Of a DNA stretch of 64,000 nucleotides, positions 24,745 through 34,200 are shown piece by piece. Every line of letters starts with the position of its first letter. Positions within the stretch are counted from its first letter, which is position 1. The DNA is taken from positions 1 to 64,000 of the forward strand of contig NZ_JAQGLB010000003.1 of NCBI RefSeq assembly GCF_027853965.1, given 5' to 3'. Made by a program: the position numbers and the translations under genes. The DNA is from Saccharopolyspora indica (lineage in GTDB: Bacteria > Actinomycetota > Actinomycetes > Mycobacteriales > Pseudonocardiaceae). The notes under the pieces were generated by a model, which was not told where the DNA came from, ran no database searches, and saw only the letters and a program-made list of their open reading frames with translations.

Positions 24745-25428
24745 ATGACTCGGTACGCAGACATCCCCAAGCCCATCCGTTCCGGCATTGTTGTTGTTGA
24801 TCCTGAGCGGGGGACGCCGCAGCGGATCATTGTGTTGCAGTTCAACCCTGATGCGTTGGAGCGGTCTGTGTCTCCTCAGGCTGCTGGAGGTGAGGGGGAT
24901 GGTGGCGGTGGGGGTAGTGGGGGTGGGGACAAGAACGAGGCGCTGAGGTTGAAGGGGCCTGCTCAGGAGACTTGGAAGATCACTGCTGAGCTGGATGCCA
25001 CCGATCAGTTGGATGTTGCTGCGCCGCACGGGATTCATCCTCAGCTCGCCACGCTGGAGATGCTCGTGCAGCCGACGACCGCCAAGTTGCGGGAGGCCAC
25101 GAGGCTTTCGAAGAACGGGGCCATCGAGATCAGTCCGATCGAGATGCCGCTCACTCTGTTCACGTGGGGCAGCAAGCGGGTTGTTCCGGTGAAGCTAACT
25201 GAGATGTCGGTGAACGAGTCCGCTTTCGACGTCAACCTCAATCCCATCCGGGCCAGTCTGAGCCTGGGGATGAAGTTGCTGACCGTGAGCGATCTGCCCG
25301 CCGGGCATCGGGGTGCCGAGCTGTACATGGCTCACCTGGCTCAGAAGGAGCGGATGGCCGGGGTGGCCGCGCAGGGGTCGCTCGGGGCTATGAGGCTCGG
25401 GAACCGGGACATCGGATTGGGGAGGTAG
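24745..25428 (+). CDS. CIS_tube/Afp7-type baseplate protein, N-terminal domain only
   Basis: 227 residues resembling the N-terminal domain of Afp7/Pvc7: VLQFNPDALERSVSP, a Gly-rich loop, ETWKITAELDATDQLD, a PQLATLEMLV helix, SPIEMPLTLFTWGSKRVVPV, and LTEMSVNESAFDVNLNPIRA. The protein connects the tube to the hub and baseplate. In Afp7 a LysM domain is fused at the C-terminus; here it is a separate ORF starting three bases after this stop. GC-rich composition resumes in this gene. Confidence 0.9.
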   Translation: MTRYADIPKPIRSGIVVVDPERGTPQRIIVLQFNPDALERSVSPQAAGGEGDGGGGGSGGGDKNEALRLKGPAQETWKITAELDATDQLDVAAPHGIHPQLATLEMLVQPTTAKLREATRLSKNGAIEISPIEMPLTLFTWGSKRVVPVKLTEMSVNESAFDVNLNPIRASLSLGMKLLTVSDLPAGHRGAELYMAHLAQKERMAGVAAQGSLGAMRLGNRDIGLGR

Positions 25429-25431
25429 GGC

Positions 25432-25773
25432 GTGATCGAGCCGTTCGAGAGTGCGCTGGATTCCGTGCCCGGGTCGCATCCGTATCCGCGGACCAGCCGG
25501 TACCACGATGCCGAGATCGGCGTGCACCGGCAGACCGACGGGACCGAGGTCCGGTACGTCAAGCGCCGCCTCCTGCCGGAGCTCGACCACGAGCACGCCG
25601 AGGCGCACGTGGTCAGTGCCGGGGAGCGGCCGGATCACCTGGCGCAGCGGTACTTCGGGGATCCCGGGCAGTGGTGGCGCATCGCCGATGCCAATCCCGT
25701 GCTCGACCCGCGGGAGCTGACCGACGAGGCGGGGCGGGTCATCGCGATACCGGACGGGTTCGACCATGTCTGA
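25432..25773 (+). CDS. LysM-domain tail protein (gpX/Afp7 C-terminal part)
   Basis: 113 residues from GTG 25432. Residues 55-110 form a LysM domain: AHVVSAGERPDHLAQRYFGD, QWWRIADANPVLDPREL and VIAIPD. In contractile tails such proteins sit at the baseplate hub. It is separated from the CIS_tube domain by only four bases, so it is the second half of a split Afp7. It overlaps the hub gene by eight bases. Confidence 0.85.
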   Translation: MIEPFESALDSVPGSHPYPRTSRYHDAEIGVHRQTDGTEVRYVKRRLLPELDHEHAEAHVVSAGERPDHLAQRYFGDPGQWWRIADANPVLDPRELTDEAGRVIAIPDGFDHV

Positions 25774-26905
25774 GGTTCCCGTCGGGCAGGGCCCGGTTCA
25801 CCTGAGCCTCCGGATGGGGCCCAAGCTCGCCCGGCCGGTGCCGCCGGAGGTGACCGCGGCGCTGCTGTCGGCGCAGATCACCAGCACCGCCGGGGAGCGC
25901 AGCGGGTTCCAGCTGGCCTTCGACCTCACCAAGAAGGGCCGGATCATCCAGCGGCTGCTGCCCGAGGGGTTCTTCGACCCGAAGACCCGGATCATCGTGT
26001 CCATCTCGATCCGGGCCACACCGGTCGTGCTGCTCGACGGGTTGATCGTGCGCAACGAGGTCGGTTCCAGCAACCAGCCGGGGCAGTCGACGCTGACCAT
26101 CACCGGCGAGGATCTCACGCTGCTGCTCGACCTCGAAGAGCGCGCCGACCGGTATCCCAACCTCGCGCCCTCGCAGCGCGTCGAGCGGATCCTGCGGAAG
26201 TACGCCGATTACGGCATCGAGCCGCGCATCGTCGGCGAGCAGATCCACCAGCCACCGCAGGAGCAGCTGCGGGTGGACTACCAGTCCAGCACCGATCTGC
26301 AGTACGTCAACGACCTCGCGCACGCCAACGGCTACACCTTCTACCTCGAACCCGGGCCCCGGCCCGGCCGCTCCACCGCCTACTGGGGCCCGGAGAAGCG
26401 GCTCGGGCAGCGGCAGCACGCGCTCAACGTCAACATGGGTGCGAACTCCACTGTGGACCAGTTGACCTTCGCCTACGACGGGACCGCGCGGGAGCAGCCC
26501 GAAGCGCGCGTGCAGGACCCGTCGACCCGCGACATCACGCTGCTGCCCGATCCCGACATCGGCCCGCTGCGGCCTCCGCTGGCCCGTCGGGCCTCCCCCG
26601 CGCTCAAGCGGAAAGCGCTGCCCGGCACCGCGAAGATGGATCCCGAGCGCGCCCGCGCGCAGGCGCTCGCGCGGGCCGCGACCTCGGCCGACGCCATCTC
26701 CGGCTCGGGGCAGCTCGACGTCAACCGGCACGGGTACGTGCTGCGGCCCCGGGAGCTGGTCGGGGTGCGCGGGGCGGGCGTGACCTACGACGGCGACTAC
26801 TACGTCAAGTCCGTCACCCACAACCTCCGGGTGGGTTCCTACCAGCAGAACTTCACGCTCTCCCGCGAAGGGCTGGTGGCCGGCAGCGACCGGGTCCGCC
26901 CCTAG
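25766..26905 (+). CDS. Baseplate hub protein (gp27/late control D-like)
   Basis: 379 residues with the gpD/VgrG-N hub fold: LLSAQITSTAGERSGFQLAF, the LTITGEDLTLLLDLE segment and the DYQSSTDLQYVNDLAHANGY segment characteristic of the family. Trimers would form the hub between tube and spike. In Afp8/Pvc8 hub and spike are fused; here the OB-fold spike is the next ORF, 15 bases downstream. Residues 260-310 are a basic, Pro/Ala-rich loop. Confidence 0.9.
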   Translation: MSEVPVGQGPVHLSLRMGPKLARPVPPEVTAALLSAQITSTAGERSGFQLAFDLTKKGRIIQRLLPEGFFDPKTRIIVSISIRATPVVLLDGLIVRNEVGSSNQPGQSTLTITGEDLTLLLDLEERADRYPNLAPSQRVERILRKYADYGIEPRIVGEQIHQPPQEQLRVDYQSSTDLQYVNDLAHANGYTFYLEPGPRPGRSTAYWGPEKRLGQRQHALNVNMGANSTVDQLTFAYDGTAREQPEARVQDPSTRDITLLPDPDIGPLRPPLARRASPALKRKALPGTAKMDPERARAQALARAATSADAISGSGQLDVNRHGYVLRPRELVGVRGAGVTYDGDYYVKSVTHNLRVGSYQQNFTLSREGLVAGSDRVRP

Positions 26906-26920
26906 GCAAGGAAGGAACGC

Positions 26921-27439
26921 ATGGCCGACGCACCGAACAGCCGCTTCCTCGGCAAGTTCCGGGGTCGCGTGATGGACAACGCCGATCCGCTGGGCATCGG
27001 CCGCATCACCGCGCAGGTCCCCGACGTGCTCGGCGACCTGACCTCGACGTGGGCCCTGCCGTGCCTGCCGTTCACCGGGCGCGAAGCCGGGCAGTACGTG
27101 GTGCCGGAGATCGGCGCCGGGGTGTGGGTGGAGTTCGAGCAGGGCGATCCGAGCTTCCCGATCTGGACCGGCTGCTGGTACGGCGACCGGGCCGAGCTGC
27201 CGCCCGATGCGCGGAAGGACGACCGGCCGGTGGTGATCCAGACGCCGGGCAACCACAAGGTGCTGATGTCGGATGCGCCGGGCGGCGACGGGATCCTGCT
27301 GCGCGCGCCCAACGGCGCCTACGTCCAGATCGACGAGAAGGGCGTGACCATCGGCACCGGCCAGGGCGCGGTCATCGAGCTCGCCGGCGACGAGGTCAAC
27401 ATCAACCAGGGGCGGCTGATCGTGCCCAGACGGCGATAG
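26921..27439 (+). CDS. Baseplate spike protein (gp5/VgrG OB-fold, gpV-like)
   Basis: 172 residues with an OB-fold spike base: GRVMDNADPLGIGRITAQVP, WALPCLPFTGREAGQYVVPE, GVWVEFEQGDPSFPIWTGCW, then a short beta-helix segment rich in Gly and Val (VQIDEKGVTIGTGQGAVIEL). It forms the membrane-piercing needle under the PAAR-like tip encoded next. Preceded by AAGGAAGGAACGC. Confidence 0.93.
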   Translation: MADAPNSRFLGKFRGRVMDNADPLGIGRITAQVPDVLGDLTSTWALPCLPFTGREAGQYVVPEIGAGVWVEFEQGDPSFPIWTGCWYGDRAELPPDARKDDRPVVIQTPGNHKVLMSDAPGGDGILLRAPNGAYVQIDEKGVTIGTGQGAVIELAGDEVNINQGRLIVPRRR

Positions 27440-27448
27440 GGGGAAGCC

Positions 27449-27787
27449 TTGACCGGACGCGGGAACTTCATCCACGCCTCCACCGCGCTGCACTGCCCGC
27501 ACGGCGGGCTGGTCGTCACCGCATCCGCTGCCGCGGCGGTCCGCGTCGACGGGCAGCCGGTGCGCACCGCCGGGGACGTGTTCGCGGTGCGCGGGTGCCC
27601 GAACGTCGCGCGCGGGCGGCCTGATCCGTGCCTGACGGTGCGGTGGAGCCCGCCGCGGGACGCGGTGCTGATCGACGGTGTGCCGGTGCTGCTGGACTCC
27701 ACCGACGGGCAGTGCTTCGGGGCCGATCTGCTGCCGCGCGGCCGACCGGTGGCGCGCACGGGTGGTCAGGAGGTGGGTTGCCGGTGA
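27449..27787 (+). CDS. PAAR-like spike tip protein
   Basis: 112 residues from TTG 27449 with GGGGGAAG upstream. A short beta-rich protein with HCPHGG near residue 15, repeated VRVDGQPVRT and VLIDGVPVLL strands and Cys residues at 50, 61 and 89 region, consistent with a PAAR-like cone that sharpens the spike and may bind a metal. Position between spike and gp25 is that of Afp10. GTGA overlap with the next gene. Confidence 0.75.
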   Translation: MTGRGNFIHASTALHCPHGGLVVTASAAAAVRVDGQPVRTAGDVFAVRGCPNVARGRPDPCLTVRWSPPRDAVLIDGVPVLLDSTDGQCFGADLLPRGRPVARTGGQEVGCR

Positions 27788-28155
27788 AGCGCACCGACAT
27801 CGCCTTCCCCTATCGCATCGACCAGCGCGGGCGGACCGCGCGGTCCGGGCACGACGCGCACGTGCGGGATCTCGTCGAGCAGCTGCTGTTCACCAATCCC
27901 GGTGAGCGGGTGATGCGCCCGGACTTCGGGTGCGGGCTGCTGGACGTGGTCTTCGCGCCCAACAGCCCGGAGCTCACCGCGACGCTGGAGCTGTCGGTGC
28001 ACGCCGCGGTGCAGCGGTGGCTCGGTGAGCTCGTCGAGGTCGAGGCGCTGGACATCGTGGCCGACGAGGACACCGTGCGGGTGCGGATGCAGTACCGGGT
28101 GCGGGCCACCGGCAGCCGCCGGGACGAGGAGTTCGAGGGGCGTGGTGCGGTGTGA
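27784..28155 (+). CDS. Baseplate wedge protein, gpW/gp25 family
   Basis: 123 residues from GTG 27784: AFPYRIDQRGRTA, HVRDLVEQLLFTNPGERVMR and PDFGCGLLDVVFAPNSPEL are the gp25/gpW signature. It nucleates sheath polymerisation on the baseplate (Afp9 equivalent). Overlaps both neighbours by four bases. Confidence 0.95.
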   Translation: MKRTDIAFPYRIDQRGRTARSGHDAHVRDLVEQLLFTNPGERVMRPDFGCGLLDVVFAPNSPELTATLELSVHAAVQRWLGELVEVEALDIVADEDTVRVRMQYRVRATGSRRDEEFEGRGAV

Positions 28156-31100
28156 GCACCGATGCGGAGCTGCGCTGCGGCACCGACGGCAGGCGCGAGA
28201 AGGTCCGGGAGCACCGGTTCGGCGGGGTCGACGCGGTGGAAGCGGCCGACGACGGCCGCACGCTGGTGGTCACCTTCATCGGCAAGGCGCCGCACGGGGT
28301 GGGCCCGGAGAACGTGCGCATCGACGGCGGCAGGCGGATCACCGGCATCGAGGTGCTGCGGGTCGAGGTCGAGCGGGAGGAGGATCCCGAGCTCGACGAC
28401 CTGATGCGCGTCACCCTCGACCGCACCGGCGACACCGCGCGCTACCGCCTGTCCATCGTCGGCGCCGACCCGCACGGGCGGCCGGGGACCGAGCCCTACC
28501 CCGGTTTCGACCAGCGGTACTTCAGCGCCGAGTTCACCTTCCGGCCCGGCGGGCCGACCCCGTTCGACTGCGCCGAGGAGCCCGGCTGCCCGCCGGAGGA
28601 GCCGCCGGCGCCGCTGATCGACTACACCGCGCGGGACTACTCCACGTTGCGGCAGCTGCTGCTGGACCGGCTCGCGCTGACCACTCCTACCTGGACCGAG
28701 CGGCTGGCCCCCGATCTCGGGATGACGCTGGTCGAGTTGTTCGCCCACGCCGGTGACCAGCTCAGCTACCAGCAGGACGCGGTGGCCACCGAGGCCTACC
28801 TGGACACCGCGCGCCGCCGGGTGTCGGTGCGCAGGCACGTGCGGCTGATCGACTACGCCATGCACGACGGGTGCAACGCGCGGGCCTTCGTGGTCGTCGG
28901 CACCGCGGAGGACCTGCTGCTGGAGCCGGGCACGTTCCGCTTCGCCGCCATCGACGCCGGGCCGCGCGGCCCGCACGACCCGCCGGAGCCGGGCCCGGTC
29001 ATCGACGAGCGCGAGCTGGGCCTGCTCGACGAGCAGGACTCGGTGGAGGTCTTCGAGCCGCTGTCCGGCGATCCGCTGCGGCTGCTCCGGGCGCACAACG
29101 AGATCCGGTTCTGGACCTGGGGCGACGAGCTGTGCCGGTTGCCGCGGGGAGCGACCGCGGCGACGTTGCGCGACGAGTGGACGGGTGACGGCCGTGCGCT
29201 GGACCTGCGGCCCGGTGATCTGCTGGTGCTGGAGGAGGTTCGGGGCGCGCGCAGCGGCACGCCCGGTGATGCCGATCCGGCGCACCGCCAAGCCGTGCGG
29301 CTGACGTCGGTGACACCGGATGTCGACGAGCTGCTGGATCAGCCGGTGCTGGAGGTGACCTGGGCGCGCGAGGACGCGCTGACCTTCGGCTTGTGCCTGT
29401 CCACCGCGGGTGGTTTCGACTGCTCCCCGGTGCCGGACGTGAGCGTGGCGCGCGGCAACGTGGTGCTGGTCGATCACGGCCGCACGCAGAACAACCCCGA
29501 GATCGCCACCGTGCCGCCGGAACCCGCGGTGCTGCCCAGGTGCGAGCCGGGCTTCGGCTGCCACGACCGCACCGACGGCAACGAGCCCGCCGAGCTCATC
29601 GGGGCGCTGATCGACAAGACGCGGCGCCGGTCGCTGGCGGTCAAGGACGTGCGGGAGCTGCACGCGGTGCTGGGCATCGCGGCGACCGAGCGGGCCGGCA
29701 TCGGGCTGGAGAACGCCGGGCGGCGGCGCCAGCAGGTCGTGCCCGCGACCACCCACGCGCAGGCCGACGCCTTGCGGCGGCTGCTGGCCCAGTCGGTGTA
29801 CCCGGGGATCAAGCCGCGGTTCCGCCCGGTCCTGCAGCGCTCCCCCGTCGCGCAGGCGGTGCCGTTCCCCGTCGCCGGGCACATCGCGGCCGGGCAGGCC
29901 GCGCGGCTGGCGGGGATTCCCGGACGGGTGCAGCAGCGACTGGTCGAGCTGTGGCGGAGCGCGCGCGAGGACGGCCTCAACGAGGACGAGATCGACGAGC
30001 TGGCAGCGCTTTTCGGTTCCCGGTTCGCCGAGCGGTTGCGCCTGCGGCCGGTGCCGGTGCTGCGGGAGCTGCTGCACCTCAGCGACGAGCTGCTGGTGGC
30101 CAAGCGACGTCGTCTGGACGTGCTGACCGCGCGGGCGCGGGCGGGCACGGTCCTCGGGCCCGACATCGCCTGGGAGATCGCCTGCGGCTGGGGCCTGCGC
30201 TACGCCGAAGGCCTCGAACCGGCCGAGCCGGTGCTGCACGGTCCGGCGACCGCGGTGGTGCAGGATCCGCGGGCCGCGCTGCCCGCCGTGCGCATCGTCG
30301 ATGGCGACGAGGTGTGGACGCCGCGCCGGGACCTGCTCCGCAGCGGCCCGCGCGACCGGCACTTCGTCGGCGAGCTCGACGACGACGGGCGATTGGTGCT
30401 GCGCTTCGGCGACGGCCGCTACGGGGCCGAGCCGAAACCCGGAGCCCGCCTGGAGATCGGCTACCGGCTCGGCGGTGGCGAGGCGGGCAACGTCGGCGCG
30501 GAGGCGATCAACCGGCTCGTGGTGCGGTCCGGGCCGCTGCCCGCGGTGCAGGTGCGCAACCCGCTGCCCGCCGTCGGCGGCACCGAGCCCGAGCCGGTCG
30601 AGCAGGTCCGCCAGCTCGCCCCGCTGGACCTGCGGCGCACCCGGCTGCGCGCGGTGACGGCCGAGGACTACGCGGCGGTGGCCGGGGAGCTGCGCGGCGT
30701 GCAGCGGGCCGCGGCGGAGCTGCGCTGGACCGGCAGCCAGCAGCAGGTGCACGTCGCGATCGACGCCGAAGGCAGCGGCGAACCCTCCCCCGGGCTCCTG
30801 GCCGAGGTCGGCGACCACCTGCGGCGCTACCGCCGCATCGGCCACGAGCTGATCGTGCGGCCCGCGCAGCGCGTGCCGCTGGACCTCGCGCTGCGGGTGT
30901 GCACGGAGCCGGGGCACCAGCGCGGGCAGATCATCGCCGAGCTGCGGCGGGTGTTCGGCAGGCACGGCTTCTTCCACCCGGACGCGCTGAGCTTCGGCGA
31001 ACCGGTGCGGGTGAGCCGGCTGGTCGCGGCGGCCACCGCCGTGCCCGGGGTGACCGATGCGCGCGTCACCCGGCTGCGGCGGTTGTTCCACGGCGATGCC

Positions 31101-31217
31101 GGGGAGCTGGCCGACGGCCTGCTGCGGGTGCACGGCCTGGAGATCGCCTGCTGCGACAACGATCCCGAGCACCCGGAAAACGGCGTCCTCGCACTGGACT
31201 TCGGAGGTGAACGGTGA
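28152..31217 (+). CDS. Baseplate J-like assembly protein 1 (Afp11-like)
   Basis: 1021 residues from GTG 28152. Residues about 155-300 hold the baseplate-protein signature (DYTARDYSTLRQLLLDRL, PDLGMTLVELFAHAGDQLSY, QDAVATEAYLDTARRR). The C-terminal part carries the J-like GDGRYGAEPKPGARLEIGYR and GGGEAGNVGAEAINRLV segments and a final J domain with SFGEPVRVSRLVAAATAVPG. The 140-residue N-terminus is a beta domain. Two large proteins of this type usually form the baseplate wedges. A Cys-rich end (LEIACCDNDPEHPENG) is notable. GTGA overlap with the next gene. Confidence 0.88.
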   Translation: MSTDAELRCGTDGRREKVREHRFGGVDAVEAADDGRTLVVTFIGKAPHGVGPENVRIDGGRRITGIEVLRVEVEREEDPELDDLMRVTLDRTGDTARYRLSIVGADPHGRPGTEPYPGFDQRYFSAEFTFRPGGPTPFDCAEEPGCPPEEPPAPLIDYTARDYSTLRQLLLDRLALTTPTWTERLAPDLGMTLVELFAHAGDQLSYQQDAVATEAYLDTARRRVSVRRHVRLIDYAMHDGCNARAFVVVGTAEDLLLEPGTFRFAAIDAGPRGPHDPPEPGPVIDERELGLLDEQDSVEVFEPLSGDPLRLLRAHNEIRFWTWGDELCRLPRGATAATLRDEWTGDGRALDLRPGDLLVLEEVRGARSGTPGDADPAHRQAVRLTSVTPDVDELLDQPVLEVTWAREDALTFGLCLSTAGGFDCSPVPDVSVARGNVVLVDHGRTQNNPEIATVPPEPAVLPRCEPGFGCHDRTDGNEPAELIGALIDKTRRRSLAVKDVRELHAVLGIAATERAGIGLENAGRRRQQVVPATTHAQADALRRLLAQSVYPGIKPRFRPVLQRSPVAQAVPFPVAGHIAAGQAARLAGIPGRVQQRLVELWRSAREDGLNEDEIDELAALFGSRFAERLRLRPVPVLRELLHLSDELLVAKRRRLDVLTARARAGTVLGPDIAWEIACGWGLRYAEGLEPAEPVLHGPATAVVQDPRAALPAVRIVDGDEVWTPRRDLLRSGPRDRHFVGELDDDGRLVLRFGDGRYGAEPKPGARLEIGYRLGGGEAGNVGAEAINRLVVRSGPLPAVQVRNPLPAVGGTEPEPVEQVRQLAPLDLRRTRLRAVTAEDYAAVAGELRGVQRAAAELRWTGSQQQVHVAIDAEGSGEPSPGLLAEVGDHLRRYRRIGHELIVRPAQRVPLDLALRVCTEPGHQRGQIIAELRRVFGRHGFFHPDALSFGEPVRVSRLVAAATAVPGVTDARVTRLRRLFHGDAGELADGLLRVHGLEIACCDNDPEHPENGVLALDFGGER

Positions 31218-34200
31218 GCTGCACCTGCGGTTGCGGCGGTCACGACGAGCGCCACGCCCCGTCCCCGCCGCACAACCCACCCGGCCGCGCAGCCCTGGAC
31301 TACCGCGTCGGCGTGCACGGCACGTTCCTGGCGGCGATGCTCGACCGGCTGGCTTCCCCGGCGAACCCGGCGCTGCGCGGGCTGACCGTGCGCACGACCG
31401 ACGATCCGACCATCGGGTTGCTGGACGCGGCGGCCGTGCTCGGGGATCTGCTGACCTTCCACTCCGAGCGGATCGCCGACGAGGGCTACCTGGGCACCGC
31501 CGACGACGAACGCTCCCTGGCGCTGCTGGGCAGGCTGGTCGGGCACAAGCCGAGGCCGGGCGTCGCCGCCGACACCTACGTGGCCTACACCGTCGAGCGG
31601 GATCCACGCGGCGAGGACACCCCGGTGCTGATCCCGCGCGGTGCTCGCAGCAACAGCGTGCCCAGCGCGACCGAGCACGACGCCCAGACCTTCGAGACCA
31701 GCGAGGACCTCACCGCGCACTGGGCGTGGAACCGGCTGCGGGTGCGGCGGCGCAGGCCCGCGCTGCTGACCCCGGAGGACCTGAAGCAGCGCTCGGAGCT
31801 GTTCGTGGCCGGTACCACGACTTCGTTGCGCACCGGGCAGAAGCTGCTGTTCGACTTCGGCCGCACGCGGCTGCTGCTGCCGGTCGGCGACGTGCGCGTC
31901 GACCGGGACGAGGACATCACCGCGATCACCCTGCCGCAGTCCCCGAAACCCACGCTGGCCGAGTTGCAGGCCGAGATCGTCCAGTGGATCACCCCGGCTT
32001 CGGGCGAGCCCGGCCCGGAGCACCCGAACCCGCGCCCGGTGAGCAGGCTGATCGAGGAGTTCGACCTCCAGGTGCTGGCTCCGCTGCGCGCCGAGCTGCC
32101 GGGCATCACCTCGCCCGCGCAGTTCGCGCAGCGGCTCGCCGGACCGCTGGAGCGGTTGGCCGAGGCGGAGGTGCTGGCCGATCCGCATCCGCAGGTCGCC
32201 GAGTGGTTCGGCCGGTTGCACGCGGTGCTCACCGAGTTGCGCGACCGCGCCGCCGACCTGGCACCGGTGGCGGTGCTGCCGCCCCGGTCGCCCAGCAGGC
32301 CGCCCGGCTCCCCGCAGGCTCCGCCGGAGCTGCTGGGCGAGCTGCTGGCCATGCAGGTCACCGCGACGCCGTTCGGCGCGACCGCGCCGCTGCAGCCGGT
32401 GCAGGACGACAACGGCCGGGTGGTGCGGCAGAGCGACTGGCCGCTGCCCGGCGGAACGCTCACCAGCGTGCGCATCGCCATGGACGCGGCGGGCAATGAG
32501 CTGGTGCGCGCCGAGTTCCAGCGCACCGAGTCCGGTGGCGGGTGGCAGCACGTCGAGCAGCTGCCCGCCGAGGAGGTCTCCTTCGACCTCGGTCCCGGAC
32601 GCGTCGAGCTCTCCAGCCGCAGGGAGACGACGCTCGGCAAGCTGGGCGTGCGCAACGGCCAGCCCCGGCCGGGCGTGGAGGCGCGGCTGCTGCCCGAGCT
32701 CCCTTCGTGCCGCCTGTTCATCTCCCGCCCGGACGACCAGAAGTCGGTGCATGTCAGCATCCACAACGGAGCGCCGCTGGAGCTGGACCTGGCGCCGCAG
32801 GAGGAGGCGGTCTCACCGTTCGGGCCCTACCAGGTCACCGTGCGCTACACCGCCGGGAGCGAACCGGCCGCCGTCGAGATCGCGCTGTCCACCAGCCCCA
32901 CCGACGGCCGCACCGTGCTTCCGCTGGACGGGGTGCACGACGAGATCACCGCGGGCAGCCGGATCGTGATCGAGCGCCCGGCCAAGGGAAAACCCGGTGG
33001 AGTGCCCGGCGATCGCGCGTTGGCGTTCGTGGTCACGCACGTCATCGCGGTGCGCACGATGTCCTACGCGCGGTACGGCATCACCGGTCGCGGCACGGTG
33101 CTGACGCTGGCCGATCCGTGGCTGGACGAGCACGACACGCAGCTCTCGCACATCCGGGATACCACGGTGCACGCCGCCGGTGAGCCGCTGCGGCCTGCCG
33201 ACGAGCCGATCGACGAGGACCTGCACGGCAACGCGATCGAACTCGCCGATCTGCACGACGCGTTGCGACCCGGGCGGCGGTTGATCGTGTCCGGGCCGCG
33301 CGCCGACCTGCCCGGGCACGCCACCGAGGCCGTGGTCATCGCCGAGGTCGAGACGATCCAGGACCCGCAGCTGCCGGGCGATCACCCGCACACCGCGCTG
33401 ACGCTGACCACCGACCTCGAGCACCGCTACCGCCGGGATTCCGTCGTGGTGCGCGGAAACGTCGTGCCCGCCACGCACGGCGAGAGCCGCGATGAGCCCA
33501 TCGGCAGCGGTGATGCCGCGAAGACCCACCAGAGCTTCGCGCTGTGGCAGTCACCGCTGACCTGGTTGCCCGCGAACAACCCGCTCGGCGCCACCCCGAC
33601 CTTGGAGGTGCGGGTCGACGGGCTGCGCTGGCACGAGGTGGACAGCCTCGCCGGGCGCGGCCCGGACGAGCGGGTGTACGTCACCGGCAGCGCCGCCGAC
33701 GGGCGCACCACGGTGACCTTCGGCGACGGGGTGCACGGTGCGCGGCTGCCCACCGGGCACGAGAACGTGCGGGCGCGCTACCGGTTCGGCACCGGCAAGG
33801 CCGCCAACGTCGGCGCGGAGCGCATCACCCAGGCGGTCACCCGCCCGCTGGGCGTCACCGCCGTGACCAATCCGCTGCCCGCCACCGGCGGTGCGGACGG
33901 CGACGGGCCCGCCCAGACCCGCCGCACCGTCCCGCTGGGGGTCTCTGCCCTGGACCGGCTGGTGTCGCTGCGGGACTACGAGGACTTCTCCCGCTCCCGC
34001 GCCGGAGTGGGCCGCGCCTCGGCCCGCCGGGTGTTCGACGGCAGGCGCGAGCTGCTGCACGTGACCGTCGCCGGTGTCGACGACATCCCGATCGACCCCG
34101 ACTCGGACCTGCTGCGCTCATTGCGGGCTTCGCTGCTGCGGTACGGCGACCCCCGCCTGCCGATCCGGGTCGAGCCCCGGGAACTGGTGCGGCTGGTCGT

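Noticed and set aside
24745..25773. Frameshift splitting an Afp7 gene into CIS_tube and LysM parts
   Set aside because: Each part has its own start and a proper stop separated by three bases, and hub and spike are split in the same operon. A natural split is more likely than a broken gene.
27810..31607. 1265-codon minus-strand open frame opposite the baseplate genes
   Set aside because: Arg/Ala/Pro/Gly-rich shadow frame with no recognisable domain. The plus strand encodes gp25 and baseplate proteins with conserved motifs.
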